Shown here piece by piece: positions 51,138 to 60,185 of a stretch of 64,000 nucleotides of DNA (positions are counted from its first letter, which is position 1; each line of letters opens with the position of its first letter). Made by a program: the position numbers and the translations under genes. The notes beneath the pieces were generated by a model, which worked only from the letters and a program-made list of their open reading frames with translations, was not told the DNA's origin and did not search any database. The DNA lies in the NCBI RefSeq assembly GCF_017813395.1, contig NZ_JAGIZB010000001.1, positions 394,341 to 458,340 on the forward strand, given 5' to 3'. Origin of the DNA: Pararoseomonas baculiformis (GTDB lineage: Bacteria; Pseudomonadota; Alphaproteobacteria; Acetobacterales; Acetobacteraceae).

Positions 51138-52420
51138 CGGAGCCGGACGCGCCCGGGGCGCCTGCGGGAAGCCTGCGCCCCGTGGCCGCCCTGCTGGCCG
51201 GGGCGGCGCTGGTAATGCTGGGCAACGGGCCGCTGGCCACGCTGGTCAGCCTGCGGCTGGATGCGCTGGGCACGCCCCGCATCGCCACGGGCCTGATCAT
51301 GGCGGCCTATTTCGCCGGGCTCACCCTGGGATCCCTGCTGGCCTACAGGCTGGTGGCGCGGGCCGGGCATATCAGGGCCTTCGGCGCCTTCGCCTCGGCG
51401 GTCTCGGCGCTTGCCCTGGCCTATCCGCTCATCGGCCATCCGCTGCCCTGGGCGGCGCTGCGCATGGCGGAGGGCTTCTGCATGGCCGGGATCTTCATCT
51501 GCGTGGAGAGCTGGCTGAACGACCGGGCGACGCCGGCCACGCGGGGCAAGATCCTCGCCGCCTACATGATCTGCCTCTATTCCGGCCAGGCGGTGGGACA
51601 GTTCCTGCTGGGGCTGGACGAGGGGCCGGGGCGGCCGCAGGTCTTCATGCTCGTCTCGATCCTTGTCTCGCTGGCCGTGCTGCCGGTGGCGCTGACGCGC
51701 CAGGCGCCGCCCATCATGCCGGACGTGGCATCCCTGCCCGCGCGGCGCCTCTATGCCGCATCGCCGCTCGGGCTGGTGGGCACGATCGGCAGCGGGCTGA
51801 TCCTCGGGGCCATCTATGCGCTGGGGCCGGTCTTCGCCCGCGCGGCGGCGGGGCTGGAGGCGCAGGGGGCGGCGCTGTTCATGAGCGCGGTGATCTTCGG
51901 CGGCGTGCTGCTGCAATGGCCGCTCGGGCGCCTCTCCGATGCCTTCGACCGGAGGCGGGTAATCGCGGGCACGCTGGCCGCGCTGGCGGCTTCCGCCATG
52001 GTCGTGCCACTGCTCGCCCGGGAAGGCCAGGGCGCGCTCCTCGCCTCGGCGGCCCTGTTCGGCGGCTTCGCCTTCGCGCTCTATCCGCTCTGCGTGGCGC
52101 ATACCAACGATCACCTGGGGCGGCAGGAGCGGGTGGCGGCGAGCGGCGGGCTGGTGCTGGCCTATTCGGCGGGCGCCACGGCGGGCCCGCTGGCCGGTTC
52201 CACCGCCATGTCGGTGCTGGGGGCGCCAGGGCTCTTCGCCTATGCCGCCATCATCGCCGGGCTGGTGCTGGGCTTCGCCCTGTGGCGCATGCTGGCCCGC
52301 GCGCCCGTGCCGGCGGAACGCCAGGGGACCTTCCAGCCCGTGCCGGGCACCACGCCGCTCGCGGCGCCGCTCAACCCGCGGGGCGCACCACGGCTGGTCC
52401 AGCCGCCCGTGGGAGGGTGA
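51134..52420 (+). CDS. MFS transporter (YcaD-like)
   Basis: A 428-residue major facilitator with twelve predicted helices. Typical stretches are MLGNGPLATLVSLRLDALGTPRIATGLIMAAYFAGLTLGSLLAYRLVARAGHIRAF, RMAEGFCMAGIFICVESWLNDRATPATRGKILAAYMICLYSGQAVGQFLLG and QWPLGRLSDAFDRRRVI. The motif FICVESWLND is seen in the YcaD group of MFS proteins. The GTG start lies in the BCCT stop (GTGA), so they are co-translated. Substrate unknown; two transporters of different classes in one operon is worth noting. Confidence 0.9.
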   Translation: MTEPDAPGAPAGSLRPVAALLAGAALVMLGNGPLATLVSLRLDALGTPRIATGLIMAAYFAGLTLGSLLAYRLVARAGHIRAFGAFASAVSALALAYPLIGHPLPWAALRMAEGFCMAGIFICVESWLNDRATPATRGKILAAYMICLYSGQAVGQFLLGLDEGPGRPQVFMLVSILVSLAVLPVALTRQAPPIMPDVASLPARRLYAASPLGLVGTIGSGLILGAIYALGPVFARAAAGLEAQGAALFMSAVIFGGVLLQWPLGRLSDAFDRRRVIAGTLAALAASAMVVPLLAREGQGALLASAALFGGFAFALYPLCVAHTNDHLGRQERVAASGGLVLAYSAGATAGPLAGSTAMSVLGAPGLFAYAAIIAGLVLGFALWRMLARAPVPAERQGTFQPVPGTTPLAAPLNPRGAPRLVQPPVGG

Positions 52421-52531
52421 CGACCGGCCCGGGGGGGCTGCTGGCCGCCCCTCCCCGGCGGGTGTAACTTCAGGGGCGATCAGGGGCGGCCATGCCGAAC
52501 CAGCCCTGGCGACGACAAGGGGAGAGCTCAC

Positions 52532-53584
52532 ATGGCCCGTCCAGGCCGCATCGCCCGCCGTAGCGTGCTCGCATCGCCCATGCTGCTGCCCCTCGCCGCC
52601 GGCATCCATCCGGCCAGTGCCCAGCCCGCCGGGGTGGTGATGGACGAGATGCTGATCCCCGGCCGCGAGCCGGGCATGCAGCTCTACCTGCGGAACAAGC
52701 GGCCGGAGGCGCAGGCGCCGGCCCGGCCGGACCGCACCATCCTCTGCGTTCATGGCGCCACCTACCCGGCCAGCACCACCTTCGACCTGCCTCTCTCGGG
52801 CGTGTCCTGGATGGACTACATGGCCGGGCGGGGCTTCGATGTGTGGAGCCTGGACCTGACCGGCTATGGCCGCTCCACCCGTCCGCCCGCGGACCAGTCG
52901 CCGCCGCCCACGCGGGGCGAGCAGGCGGTGGCGGACATCGCCGTGGCGCTGAAGCATATCCGCGAGGCGCGCGGGGTGGCGAAGACCGGGCTGATCGGCT
53001 GGTCCTGGGGCACGACCCTCGTCTCCCGCTTCGCGGCCGACAATCCCGCCCTGGTGGACCGGCTGGTGCTCTACGCGCCGCTCTGGCTGCGGGATCCGAA
53101 CAAACGGGGCGCCGTGCCGGTGCCGGAAGGCCCGCTTCCCGCCTATCGCACCGTCACGCGCGCCCAGGCGCGTGAGCGCTGGATGAACGGGGTGCCGGAC
53201 AACAAGCGGGCCAACCTCATCCCGCCGGGCTGGTACGAATACTGGGCCGATGCGACCTTCGCGACCGACCCCGAGGGATCGCGCCAGGTTCCTTCCGTGC
53301 TGCGGGCGCCGAACGGGGTGCTGCAGGACCTGCGCGAACACTGGGATGCCGGGCGGCCCTTCTACGACCCCGCGAAGATCACCGTCCCGGCCCTGCTGGT
53401 GCTGGGCGAATGGGACCGGGACACGCCGCCTTCCATGGCGACGACGCTGTTCCCGCTCCTCACCAATTCTCCGGGCAAGCGGCTGGTGATGCTGGCCGAG
53501 GGCACGCATTCGATCATGCTGGAGCGCAACCGGGGCGCGCTCTTCCAGGCCGTGCAGGTCTTCCTGGAGGAGAGCTTCGCCTGA
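52532..53584 (+). CDS. Exported alpha/beta hydrolase
   Basis: A 350-residue hydrolase with a signal of about 31 residues that has a twin-arginine-like start (RPGRIARRSVLAS..., ending SAQ). The catalytic triad is visible: nucleophile Ser in GLIGWSWGTTL, Asp in LVLGEWDRDTPP and His in LAEGTHSIMLERN. The oxyanion region is LCVHGATYP. It probably cleaves an ester or lactone in the periplasm. A 111-bp gap separates it from the MFS gene. The FAH-family gene 47 bp downstream is likely in the same transcript. Confidence 0.9.
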   Translation: MARPGRIARRSVLASPMLLPLAAGIHPASAQPAGVVMDEMLIPGREPGMQLYLRNKRPEAQAPARPDRTILCVHGATYPASTTFDLPLSGVSWMDYMAGRGFDVWSLDLTGYGRSTRPPADQSPPPTRGEQAVADIAVALKHIREARGVAKTGLIGWSWGTTLVSRFAADNPALVDRLVLYAPLWLRDPNKRGAVPVPEGPLPAYRTVTRAQARERWMNGVPDNKRANLIPPGWYEYWADATFATDPEGSRQVPSVLRAPNGVLQDLREHWDAGRPFYDPAKITVPALLVLGEWDRDTPPSMATTLFPLLTNSPGKRLVMLAEGTHSIMLERNRGALFQAVQVFLEESFA

Positions 53585-53630
53585 GGGCGGGGCGACAGGC
53601 GGCCAGGACAGGAAAACGGATACAGACGCG

Positions 53631-54476
53631 ATGAAGCTGCTGCGATTTGGCGCGCCCGGCGCCGAGAAACCGGGATTGCTGGATGCGGATGGGGTGATCC
53701 GCGACCTTTCGGGCGTGGTGCCGGACCTGGCCGGCGACGTGCTCTCCCCCGAAGGCCTCGCGCGGCTGGCGGCGGTGAATACGGAGGAGCTGCCGATGGT
53801 CTCGCCCACCATGCGGCTGGGGCCACCTGTCGGGGGCACGCGCAACTTCGTGGCGATCGGGCTGAACTATGCCGACCATGCGGCGGAGAGCGGCGCGGCG
53901 GTGCCGAAGGAGCCGATCGTCTTCCTCAAATCCCTCAACTCCCTGGCCGGGCCGGATGACGACGTGGCCATCCCGCCGGACAGCCGGAAGACGGATTGGG
54001 AGGTGGAACTGGCCATCATCATTGGCACCCTCGCCCGGCGCGTCTCGCCCGAGGCGGCGCTGGAGCATGTGGCGGGCTACGCCATCTGCAACGACGTGTC
54101 CGAGCGCGAGTGGCAGATGGAGCGCGGCGGCACCTGGGACAAAGGCAAGAGCGCGGATGGCTATGGTCCCGTCGGCCCCTGGCTGGTGACGGCCGACGAG
54201 GTGCCGGATCCGCAGGACCTGGGCATGTGGCTGGAGGTGGATGGCAGGCGGATGCAGGATGGATCGACGCGCACGATGATCTTCGATGTGCGGACCATCG
54301 TTTCCTATGTCAGCCAGTTCATCACCCTGCATCCCGGCGACATCATCACCACGGGCACGCCGCCCGGCGTGGCCATGGGAATGAAGCCCCCCGCCTATCT
54401 GCGGCCGGGCCAGGTGATGCGCCTGGGGATCGATGGGCTGGGCGTGCAGACGCAGAAGACCGTTGCCGCCGAATAG
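53631..54476 (+). CDS. Fumarylacetoacetate hydrolase family protein
   Basis: A 281-residue FAH-fold enzyme: GLNYADHAAESGAAVPKEPIVFLK, DDDVAIPPDSRKTDWEVELAIIIG with the metal-binding acids (E-x-E pattern DWEVELA), and GDIITTGTPPGVAMGMKPPAYLRPGQVM. Relatives include ureidoglycolate lyase, 2-keto-3-deoxy-arabinonate and acylpyruvate hydrolases acting on 2-oxo acids. Mg2+ or Mn2+ dependent, cytoplasmic. The ATG at 53631 follows an AGGAAA site. Exact substrate unknown. Confidence 0.9.
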   Translation: MKLLRFGAPGAEKPGLLDADGVIRDLSGVVPDLAGDVLSPEGLARLAAVNTEELPMVSPTMRLGPPVGGTRNFVAIGLNYADHAAESGAAVPKEPIVFLKSLNSLAGPDDDVAIPPDSRKTDWEVELAIIIGTLARRVSPEAALEHVAGYAICNDVSEREWQMERGGTWDKGKSADGYGPVGPWLVTADEVPDPQDLGMWLEVDGRRMQDGSTRTMIFDVRTIVSYVSQFITLHPGDIITTGTPPGVAMGMKPPAYLRPGQVMRLGIDGLGVQTQKTVAAE

Positions 54477-54500
54477 GCGCCGGGCCGTGGGGAACAGATA

Positions 54501-54523
54501 GCCGGGGGATCGCCTCCCCCGGC
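54501..54523. terminator. Bidirectional hairpin between FAH and HpxZ-like genes
   Basis: A perfect 9-bp stem GCCGGGGGA-TCGCC-TCCCCCGGC between convergent stops at 54476 and 54528. Confidence 0.6.
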
Positions 54524-54527
54524 CCGT

Positions 54528-54908
54528 TCATTCCGGGACCACGCTCACATGCGCGGCGACGACCCGCCAGCCTTCGGGGAAGCGCACCCAGCTCTGGCTC
54601 TGGCGGCCCAGCCTTCCCGGCGCGTTCTCCCGCCGGAACATGGTGTTCGCCACCGCGAAGTCGCGGCCAAAGGTGGTGATCACCGTGCGCTCCAGCCGGC
54701 GCTCCAGCCCCATGGCGGGGCGTGCGCGGCGGAAGGCGCGGATCTCCTCCATGCCATAGAGGTTTTCCGCGGCGCCGTAGCGGATGGTCTCGGGCGCATC
54801 GCGGAACAGTTCCTCCAGGACCGGCACGTCATTGGTGACCAGGGCCTGCTCATAGCGGGCGAAGGCGGCCTCCACCTCGGCGCGGATCTCGGGGATGTCG
54901 ATCTCCAA
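54528..54908 (-). CDS. HpxZ/AtzH-like (DUF3225, NTF2-fold) protein
   Basis: A 126-residue NTF2-fold protein: IDIPEIRAEVEAAFARYEQALVTNDVPVLEELFRDAPETIRYGAAENLYGMEEIRAFRRAR and a C-terminal strand SQSWVRFPEGWRVVAAHVSVV. This is the HpxZ/AtzH group, which accompanies amidase genes in oxalurate or triazine degradation; no amidase is adjacent here. It may have a structural or small accessory role. The next leftward-transcribed gene upstream is an SDR, 11 bp away, so the two form an operon. Confidence 0.8.
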   Translation of the reverse strand: MEIDIPEIRAEVEAAFARYEQALVTNDVPVLEELFRDAPETIRYGAAENLYGMEEIRAFRRARPAMGLERRLERTVITTFGRDFAVANTMFRRENAPGRLGRQSQSWVRFPEGWRVVAAHVSVVPE

Positions 54909-54919
54909 AGGGCGTCCTT

Positions 54920-55876
54920 TCAGCGTCTCCGGGCCAACCAGAAGCCGATGATCCCGGCCGCGGCCAGCCAGGCCTTGGCGGGAATCCGGATGGCTGCCTC
55001 GCTCCGGAAGCCACCATAGACACCATGGTCGCGGGGAGCGGAGAAGAGATTGCCTTCCGTCGGCGCCGCCCTCGGGCCGCTGGAGAGGCCTTTCTTCATC
55101 GCCTTCCCTGCTGCCCAGCGAACCGGGGTGGGCGCGAGGGTGGCGGCGATGCGGAGCAGCTGGGCGGACCAGCCGACCGGCGCCGCCGAGCGGGGGCGGC
55201 GGATCAGTGAGACGATCGTCTCCGCTACCTCGAAGGGCGAGGCGATGGGGCCGCCCGCATCGATGCGGTGCCCGCTGTGGTTGGCGGCGTGGCGCAGGCC
55301 CGGCGTGTCCACCACCGCCGGGTAAAGATCGCAGACATGGATCCCCGGCCAGTCCTGAAGCTCACCCCGCAGGGACTCTGTGAAGCCGCGCAGCCCCGCC
55401 TTTGCCGCGCCATAGGAGGCGGCGAAGGGCGTGGGCACCCAGGAGCCGATGGAGAGGGTGTTGATCATCACCCCGTGGCGCTGGCGCTTGAAAACGGGCA
55501 GCACGGCGTGGGCGCCGTTCACCTGGCCGAGCAGGTTGATGCGCACGACCTGGGCGTGGGATTCGATCGGCACCTCCTCGAAGGTTCCAACCACGCCCAC
55601 GCCGGCATTGTTGATCCAGACATCGATCCGCCCGAAGCGGCTGAGCGCGGCTTCCGCCAGGTCGCGCAGGGCGCCGGGGTCGGTCACGTCGGTGGGCACG
55701 GCGATGGTCTCAGCGCCCAGGCGCTCGCATTCCTCGCGCACCGTCCTCAACGTGTCCGGCCGGCGGGATGCCAGAACGAGCCTGGCGCCCTCGCGCGCCA
55801 GGCGCTGGGCCGTCGCGCGGCCGATGCCGCTGGATGCGCCGGCGATCACGACGATCGCGCCCTGGATCCGGGGCAT
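54920..55876 (-). CDS. SDR family oxidoreductase with C-terminal membrane segment
   Basis: A 318-residue SDR. Cofactor motif VIAGASSGIGRATA at about 10-23, NNAGVG at about 90, catalytic region with Ser in NTLSIGS and Y-x-x-x-K in ASYGAAKAG. After the fold ends (about 235) comes a basic linker and a C-terminal hydrophobic helix KAWLAAAGIIGFWLARRR. That tail suggests membrane attachment, as seen in some long SDRs acting on lipids. NAD(P) dependent; substrate unknown. It is the first gene of the pair with the HpxZ-like gene. Confidence 0.88.
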   Translation of the reverse strand: MPRIQGAIVVIAGASSGIGRATAQRLAREGARLVLASRRPDTLRTVREECERLGAETIAVPTDVTDPGALRDLAEAALSRFGRIDVWINNAGVGVVGTFEEVPIESHAQVVRINLLGQVNGAHAVLPVFKRQRHGVMINTLSIGSWVPTPFAASYGAAKAGLRGFTESLRGELQDWPGIHVCDLYPAVVDTPGLRHAANHSGHRIDAGGPIASPFEVAETIVSLIRRPRSAAPVGWSAQLLRIAATLAPTPVRWAAGKAMKKGLSSGPRAAPTEGNLFSAPRDHGVYGGFRSEAAIRIPAKAWLAAAGIIGFWLARRR

Positions 55877-55962
55877 GAGCTCTCCTCCTGCTGCTGCGCT
55901 GGCGCATCAGACCGCCGGTGGTTAACCGGGCACGCCGCCACGGGTTCCCTTGGTGACTTGAC

Positions 55963-56463
55963 GTGGTTTCATGCGTTCACACCCTTGCCTCACGCAATGG
56001 ATCGTCCGTTGCGCGATTCGGAACGCAACATTTGATCAACCAGCCATTCGGACAGGCTCTGGCTGACGAAACCGGCCGCATCACCCAGGTGAACCGGGTG
56101 CTGTGCGATCTGCTCGGGCTGGACGTGCGTGCGCTGCTGGAACGCGGCATCCATGACATCACCCATTACGAGGACTGGCCGGGGAATGGGCAGAAGCTGG
56201 ACCGCCTACGGAAGCAGGACGAGCCATTCACCATCGTGAAACGCTATGTGCGCGCGGATGGCAGCATGGTGTGGGTGCAGAACTATGTCTCGATGCTGCG
56301 CGATGCCGAGGGCCGGCCCACCATGTCCGCGCTGATCCGCCCCGTGCTGCCGGCCGTGGGCGAGGCGCGGCGATGGGGTGAGGCGAAGCCTCCAGCCCTG
56401 TCCCCCACGGAACTGCATGCCATGCTGCGCCCCCGCATCGGGCCGAATGGGGTCCTGCACTGA
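55963..56463 (+). CDS. PAS-domain protein, single domain
   Basis: Up to 166 residues. A PAS domain spans about 28-135: FGQALADETGRITQVNRVLCDLLGLDVRALLERGIHDITHYEDW, then FTIVKRYVRADGSMVWVQNYVSMLRDAEGRP (PAC-like). There is no kinase, GGDEF or DNA-binding domain, so it may be a stand-alone sensor or partner. The GTG at 55963 is the earliest start; the TTG at 56032 would begin just before the PAS fold and may be correct, since residues 1-23 have no family-like content. Confidence 0.75.
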   Translation: MVSCVHTLASRNGSSVARFGTQHLINQPFGQALADETGRITQVNRVLCDLLGLDVRALLERGIHDITHYEDWPGNGQKLDRLRKQDEPFTIVKRYVRADGSMVWVQNYVSMLRDAEGRPTMSALIRPVLPAVGEARRWGEAKPPALSPTELHAMLRPRIGPNGVLH

Positions 56464-56481
56464 CCCCCCTCGCACCCGGCT

Positions 56482-57237
56482 TCAGCGGATGGCGAAGTCC
56501 CGCGGGCGGATGCCTGCGTGGAAATAGGTGATCATCGAGTAGATGTCGTAGACCGGACGGCCCGTGGCGCGCTGCACGGCTGCGGCATAGGGCGGCATGT
56601 TCGTGCATTCCAGCACGATGGCGCCTACCTCCGGATGCCGGGCGACGAGGCGCTGGGCGGCCTCCACCACATCCTGCTCGGCCAGATCGACATCCATGTC
56701 GTCCTTCTCGGCCTTGATGAGCACACGGAAGAACTCGCGCCCGCTCTCCGTGCCCTCCATGGGGATATCGAGTGGCACGCCCACGGCTTCGAGATGCCTC
56801 GGCGTGAGGGAGGAGCCGGAGACGGTGACGAGGCCGACGCGCTGCCCCGGCGGCAGCATGGCCTGCACCCATGGCACCTGCATCAGCGAGCTGGTGGCGA
56901 CGGGCACGCACACATGCGCGGCCAGTTCCTTCTGGAAGAGGGAGAGGAAGCCGCAATTGGTGGTGATGGCCTCGGCGCCAAGGGAGACGAGATCGGCGGC
57001 CGCCTCCAGGAAGGCATCCAGCAGCCCGTTCGCGCCGTTCAGCACCACCTTCTCCGGGCTCGCGCCGCGCACCACGCGGTAGAGCACCGGGAAGGGCCAG
57101 GTGCCGCCATTGCCCATGTCGCCATGGATGCGGGGGAAGCGGGCCTCAAGCATCAGGATGCCGAGCGGCGCGCCATAGATGGCCTTGCCGCCCTTCGCGA
57201 CGCCGCGCCGGGGAGAGGTGGTGGGGATGGCCGTCAT
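56482..57237 (-). CDS. Aspartate/glutamate racemase family protein
   Basis: A 251-residue member of the Asp/Glu/hydantoin racemase superfamily. The two active-site cysteines are seen in EAITTNCGFLSLFQ and VLECTNMPPYAAAVQ. The central part (VPVATSSLMQVPWV, RVGLVTVSGSSLTPRHL) fits the two-domain fold. It could racemise an amino acid or decarboxylate/isomerise a related acid. ATG 57237 is chosen because it fits between this and the next gene (7-bp gap); the longer frame runs inside the oxidase gene. Last gene of a four-gene operon with an FAD oxidase and a 2-hydroxyacid dehydrogenase. Confidence 0.85.
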   Translation of the reverse strand: MTAIPTTSPRRGVAKGGKAIYGAPLGILMLEARFPRIHGDMGNGGTWPFPVLYRVVRGASPEKVVLNGANGLLDAFLEAAADLVSLGAEAITTNCGFLSLFQKELAAHVCVPVATSSLMQVPWVQAMLPPGQRVGLVTVSGSSLTPRHLEAVGVPLDIPMEGTESGREFFRVLIKAEKDDMDVDLAEQDVVEAAQRLVARHPEVGAIVLECTNMPPYAAAVQRATGRPVYDIYSMITYFHAGIRPRDFAIR

Positions 57238-57244
57238 GGGCGCC

Positions 57245-58510
57245 TCAGCGGAAGCGTGTGGGGGCGAAGGGGGCGATATCGATCTCCGGCGCCTGGCCGG
57301 AGAGGAGGTGGGCCACGATACGCCCGGTGCGCGGCCCTGCCACCAGCCCGACATGACCATGGCCGAAGGCATGGATCACATCCGGGCAGCCGCTTGCGGG
57401 GGCAAGGACAGGCATGCCGTCCGGCGTGCTCGGGCGATGGCCGAGCCAGGTGGTGACGCGGTCCGCCGGATAGGGATTCGGCAGGGCGGGGAAGGCTTTC
57501 AGCAGGTGGTCGCGCAGGATCTCGGCGCGCTTCCAGTTGGGCGCGCCTTCCAGCCCCGCGATCTCCACCTGCCCCGCCGCGCGGAGGCCATCGGCCATCG
57601 GGTTCACCACCATCTTGGCCGGGCCGAGACCGATGGAATGGCGCGGGCCGACATTCACCCCGTGCAGCATGACGTGGTAGCCGCGCTCGGTTTCCAGCGG
57701 CACAGGATCGCCCAGCTGGGCGGCGAGCGGCGCGGAGCGGGCGCCGCAGCAGATCACGGCGGAATCGCAAGCGAGCATGCTGCCGTCGGACAGGGTGACG
57801 CCCTTCAGCCTGCCACCTTCCAGCCGGAAGCCGGTCGCGGCGGCCTTGCGGAGTTCCGCGCCGTTCCGCTGCGCAAGGGCGGCGAGGGCGGCGACGTAGC
57901 GGCCCGGGGAAAGGCAACGGCCCGCCTCCTCCGTCAGCACGGCGAAGGTATAGGCAGGGTCCAGGTCAGGCTCGGCAGCGCGCAGGGCCTCGCCTTCCAG
58001 CTCCGTCCAGGTGATGCCGACCTGGCGGCGGATACGCCAGCCCATCGCCTCGGCCTCGAAGCCGGCGCGGCTGTGCCAGGCATTCATCAGGCCCTTGTGT
58101 TCGATCAGCTCGGGGACGCCGGCTTCCTTCGCCAGGGCGGCATGGAGGATGGGGCTGTCCTTCAGCAGCGGGCGCAGGGATTGAGCGATGCGGAGAAGCT
58201 TCGCCTCGGTGGAACCGGCGGCGATATAGCGGAGCAGCCAGGGCAACGCCTTGGGGAAGTAGCTCCAGCGCACGGCCAGCGGGCCGAGCGGATCGCGCAG
58301 GAAGCCCGGCACCTTCTTCCACAGGCCCGGCGCGCTGGGCGGCAGGACGGAGTGGGAGGACAGCCAGCCCGCATTGCCGAAGCTGGCGGCCTGGGAGCCT
58401 CCGGGCTCCGCCGGCTCGATGATCGTCACGCGATGGCCGGCGCGGAGGAGCTCCACCGCGCTGGCCGCGCCTTCGATGCCGCAGCCGATGACGGCGACAT
58501 GCCGCGCCAT
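57245..58510 (-). CDS. FAD-dependent D-amino acid dehydrogenase-like oxidoreductase
   Basis: A 421-residue DAO-family flavoprotein. The dinucleotide motif is VAVIGCGIEGAASAVELLRAG at residues 4-24, followed by EPAEPGGSQAASFGNAGWLSSHSVLPPSAPGLW, which is the DadA pattern (SFANAG). The C-terminal FAD contact is FGHGHVGLVAGPRTGRIVAHLLSG. It oxidises D-amino acids to 2-oxo acids and passes electrons to the respiratory chain. The Glu in GCGIEG replaces the usual hydrophobic residue. The gene starts 5 bp after the 2-hydroxyacid dehydrogenase stop. Confidence 0.9.
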   Translation of the reverse strand: MARHVAVIGCGIEGAASAVELLRAGHRVTIIEPAEPGGSQAASFGNAGWLSSHSVLPPSAPGLWKKVPGFLRDPLGPLAVRWSYFPKALPWLLRYIAAGSTEAKLLRIAQSLRPLLKDSPILHAALAKEAGVPELIEHKGLMNAWHSRAGFEAEAMGWRIRRQVGITWTELEGEALRAAEPDLDPAYTFAVLTEEAGRCLSPGRYVAALAALAQRNGAELRKAAATGFRLEGGRLKGVTLSDGSMLACDSAVICCGARSAPLAAQLGDPVPLETERGYHVMLHGVNVGPRHSIGLGPAKMVVNPMADGLRAAGQVEIAGLEGAPNWKRAEILRDHLLKAFPALPNPYPADRVTTWLGHRPSTPDGMPVLAPASGCPDVIHAFGHGHVGLVAGPRTGRIVAHLLSGQAPEIDIAPFAPTRFR

Positions 58511-58515
58511 GGCGA

Positions 58516-59433
58516 TCAGGCCTCGCGCGCGATGCGGCGGCAATGCTCGAGGGCGGCCTCGATCAGGTTGTCGCTCGCCTCGGGCGTGCGGAAGGCGGAA
58601 TGGGCAGCCAGCGTCGCGTTCTCCACCTTGGAGAGGAAGTGGCCGGCGGGCAGCGGCTCCTCGGCATAAACGTCCAGGCCGATATGACGGAGCGCACCGG
58701 CTTCCACGGCCTTGGCCAGCGCCGCCTCATCCGTGATGGCGCCGCGGGCGGTGTTCACGAAGATGGCGTCCTTGCGCATCTTCGCGATGCGTCCGGCCGA
58801 GAGGAAGCCGCGCGTCTCGTCGTTCAGCAGCAGATGCAGCGAGACGACATGGCTTTCGGCCAGCAGCGTGTCGAGTTCGACGAACTCCACGCCCTCCGCG
58901 GCGCGCGGCGTGCGGTTCCAGGCGATCACGCGCATGCCCGCGCCGTTGCAGAGCCGCGCCATCTCCGCGCCGATGCCGCCGAAGCCGATGAGGCCCACGG
59001 TCTTGCCCGTCAGTTCCATGCCATCGGTGCGCAGCCACTTTCCGGCGCGGATGCCGCGATCCATGAAGGCCAGGCCCTTGGCTGCGGCCCACATCAGGGC
59101 GAAGGCCATTTCGGCCACCGCCGTGTCGCCATAGCCCTTGATGATATGGACCTGGATGCCGCACTCGGCCTCCAGCTCCTCCGGGTTCATGTAGCTGCGC
59201 GCGCCGGTGCCCAGGAACACCACATGCTTCAGCCCCTTGCACTGCTTGGCGATGGCCGTGGGCAGGTGAGTGTGGTCGATGATGGCGATCTGCGCATCGC
59301 CCAGCAGTGCCGGAAGCTGCTCGGAGGTGATGTCGGGCTGCTGGTTCACCTGCACGGGGATGTCGGTGGCGCGGTGCAGCCGCTCCGTCACGGCGCCGAG
59401 GGAGGGGCTGGCATCCACGAAGACGGCGCGCAT
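58516..59433 (-). CDS. D-isomer-specific 2-hydroxyacid dehydrogenase
   Basis: A 305-residue NAD-dependent dehydrogenase. NAD motif VGLIGFGGIGAEMARLC at about 145-161; the catalytic Arg in VNTARGAITDEAAL, the Glu in LDVYAEEPLP and the His in LAAHSAFRTPEAS are present. It interconverts a D-2-hydroxy acid and a 2-oxo acid; phosphoglycerate dehydrogenase-like. In this operon it could reduce the 2-oxo acid made by the D-amino-acid-type oxidase. It starts 29 bp downstream of the GntR gene. Confidence 0.92.
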   Translation of the reverse strand: MRAVFVDASPSLGAVTERLHRATDIPVQVNQQPDITSEQLPALLGDAQIAIIDHTHLPTAIAKQCKGLKHVVFLGTGARSYMNPEELEAECGIQVHIIKGYGDTAVAEMAFALMWAAAKGLAFMDRGIRAGKWLRTDGMELTGKTVGLIGFGGIGAEMARLCNGAGMRVIAWNRTPRAAEGVEFVELDTLLAESHVVSLHLLLNDETRGFLSAGRIAKMRKDAIFVNTARGAITDEAALAKAVEAGALRHIGLDVYAEEPLPAGHFLSKVENATLAAHSAFRTPEASDNLIEAALEHCRRIAREA

Positions 59434-59462
59434 GGGGTGTCCTTTCTGGCTGAGAGCGATGT

Positions 59463-60170
59463 TCAGGCGACCTCGCCCAGAGCCTGCGCGGCGAGGGCGT
59501 TGCCTGTGTAGATCTCCGCGAAGCCGGCGCGGATCGTATCGGTGATCTGGTCCAGGCGGCGGGCGATGTGCGTCTGCATCAGCGCCGCGGCCGCCTCGGC
59601 ATCCCGCGCGCGGAGATGGGCGGTGATGCGGCCATGCTCCTCCTGCGTCGCGGCGCGGCGGCCCTTGCGCATGTCGATCCAGCGAATGAAGCGGATCCGC
59701 TCGTTCAGGGAGCGGAGGGAACGCAGCATCTCCTCATTGCCGGAAAGCGCGGCGATGCGTTCGTGGAAGGCTTCGTCGAGGGCGAGGAGGCGGAGGGCTT
59801 CGGTATCCTCTTCCGGCGTGTCGCGGCTAAGGGCGGCGAACCCGGCCAGTTCGGCGAGCGCCGCATCATCCGCGCGCTCGCAGGCGAGGCGGAGGGCGGC
59901 GGTCTCCAGCATCGCCCGGTACTCGTAGAGGGTGAGGACGCGCGCGGGGTCCAGCGGACGCACGGTGTAGCCGCGATTCGGCTCGGTGGTCAGGAAACCT
60001 TCGGCCGCGAGACGGTTCAGCGCCTCCCGCAGGGGCGTGCGGCTGACGCCGAGCTGGCGGGCCAGCTCCACTTCGTTGATCCGCTCGGCCGGGCGCAGGC
60101 GATAGGTGACGGCCATGGCCTTCACCTGCTCATGCACACGGTCCGCGGATCGAGGGGAGGAGTCGTTCAT
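59463..60170 (-). CDS. GntR family regulator, FCD (FadR) subfamily
   Basis: A 235-residue regulator. Winged helix at about 10-75 (RLRPAERINEVELARQLGVSRTPLREALNRLAAEGFLTTEPNRGYTVRPL) and an all-helical FCD ligand domain (ALDEAFHERIAALSGNEEMLRSLRSLNERIRFIR) whose His and Asp residues usually hold a metal and bind a carboxylate. It is the first gene of the operon with the dehydrogenase, oxidase and racemase-like genes and probably regulates it. An imperfect palindrome just upstream of its start is its likely operator. Confidence 0.92.
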   Translation of the reverse strand: MNDSSPRSADRVHEQVKAMAVTYRLRPAERINEVELARQLGVSRTPLREALNRLAAEGFLTTEPNRGYTVRPLDPARVLTLYEYRAMLETAALRLACERADDAALAELAGFAALSRDTPEEDTEALRLLALDEAFHERIAALSGNEEMLRSLRSLNERIRFIRWIDMRKGRRAATQEEHGRITAHLRARDAEAAAALMQTHIARRLDQITDTIRAGFAEIYTGNALAAQALGEVA

Positions 60171-60185
60171 GGCCCCCGCCAGCCT

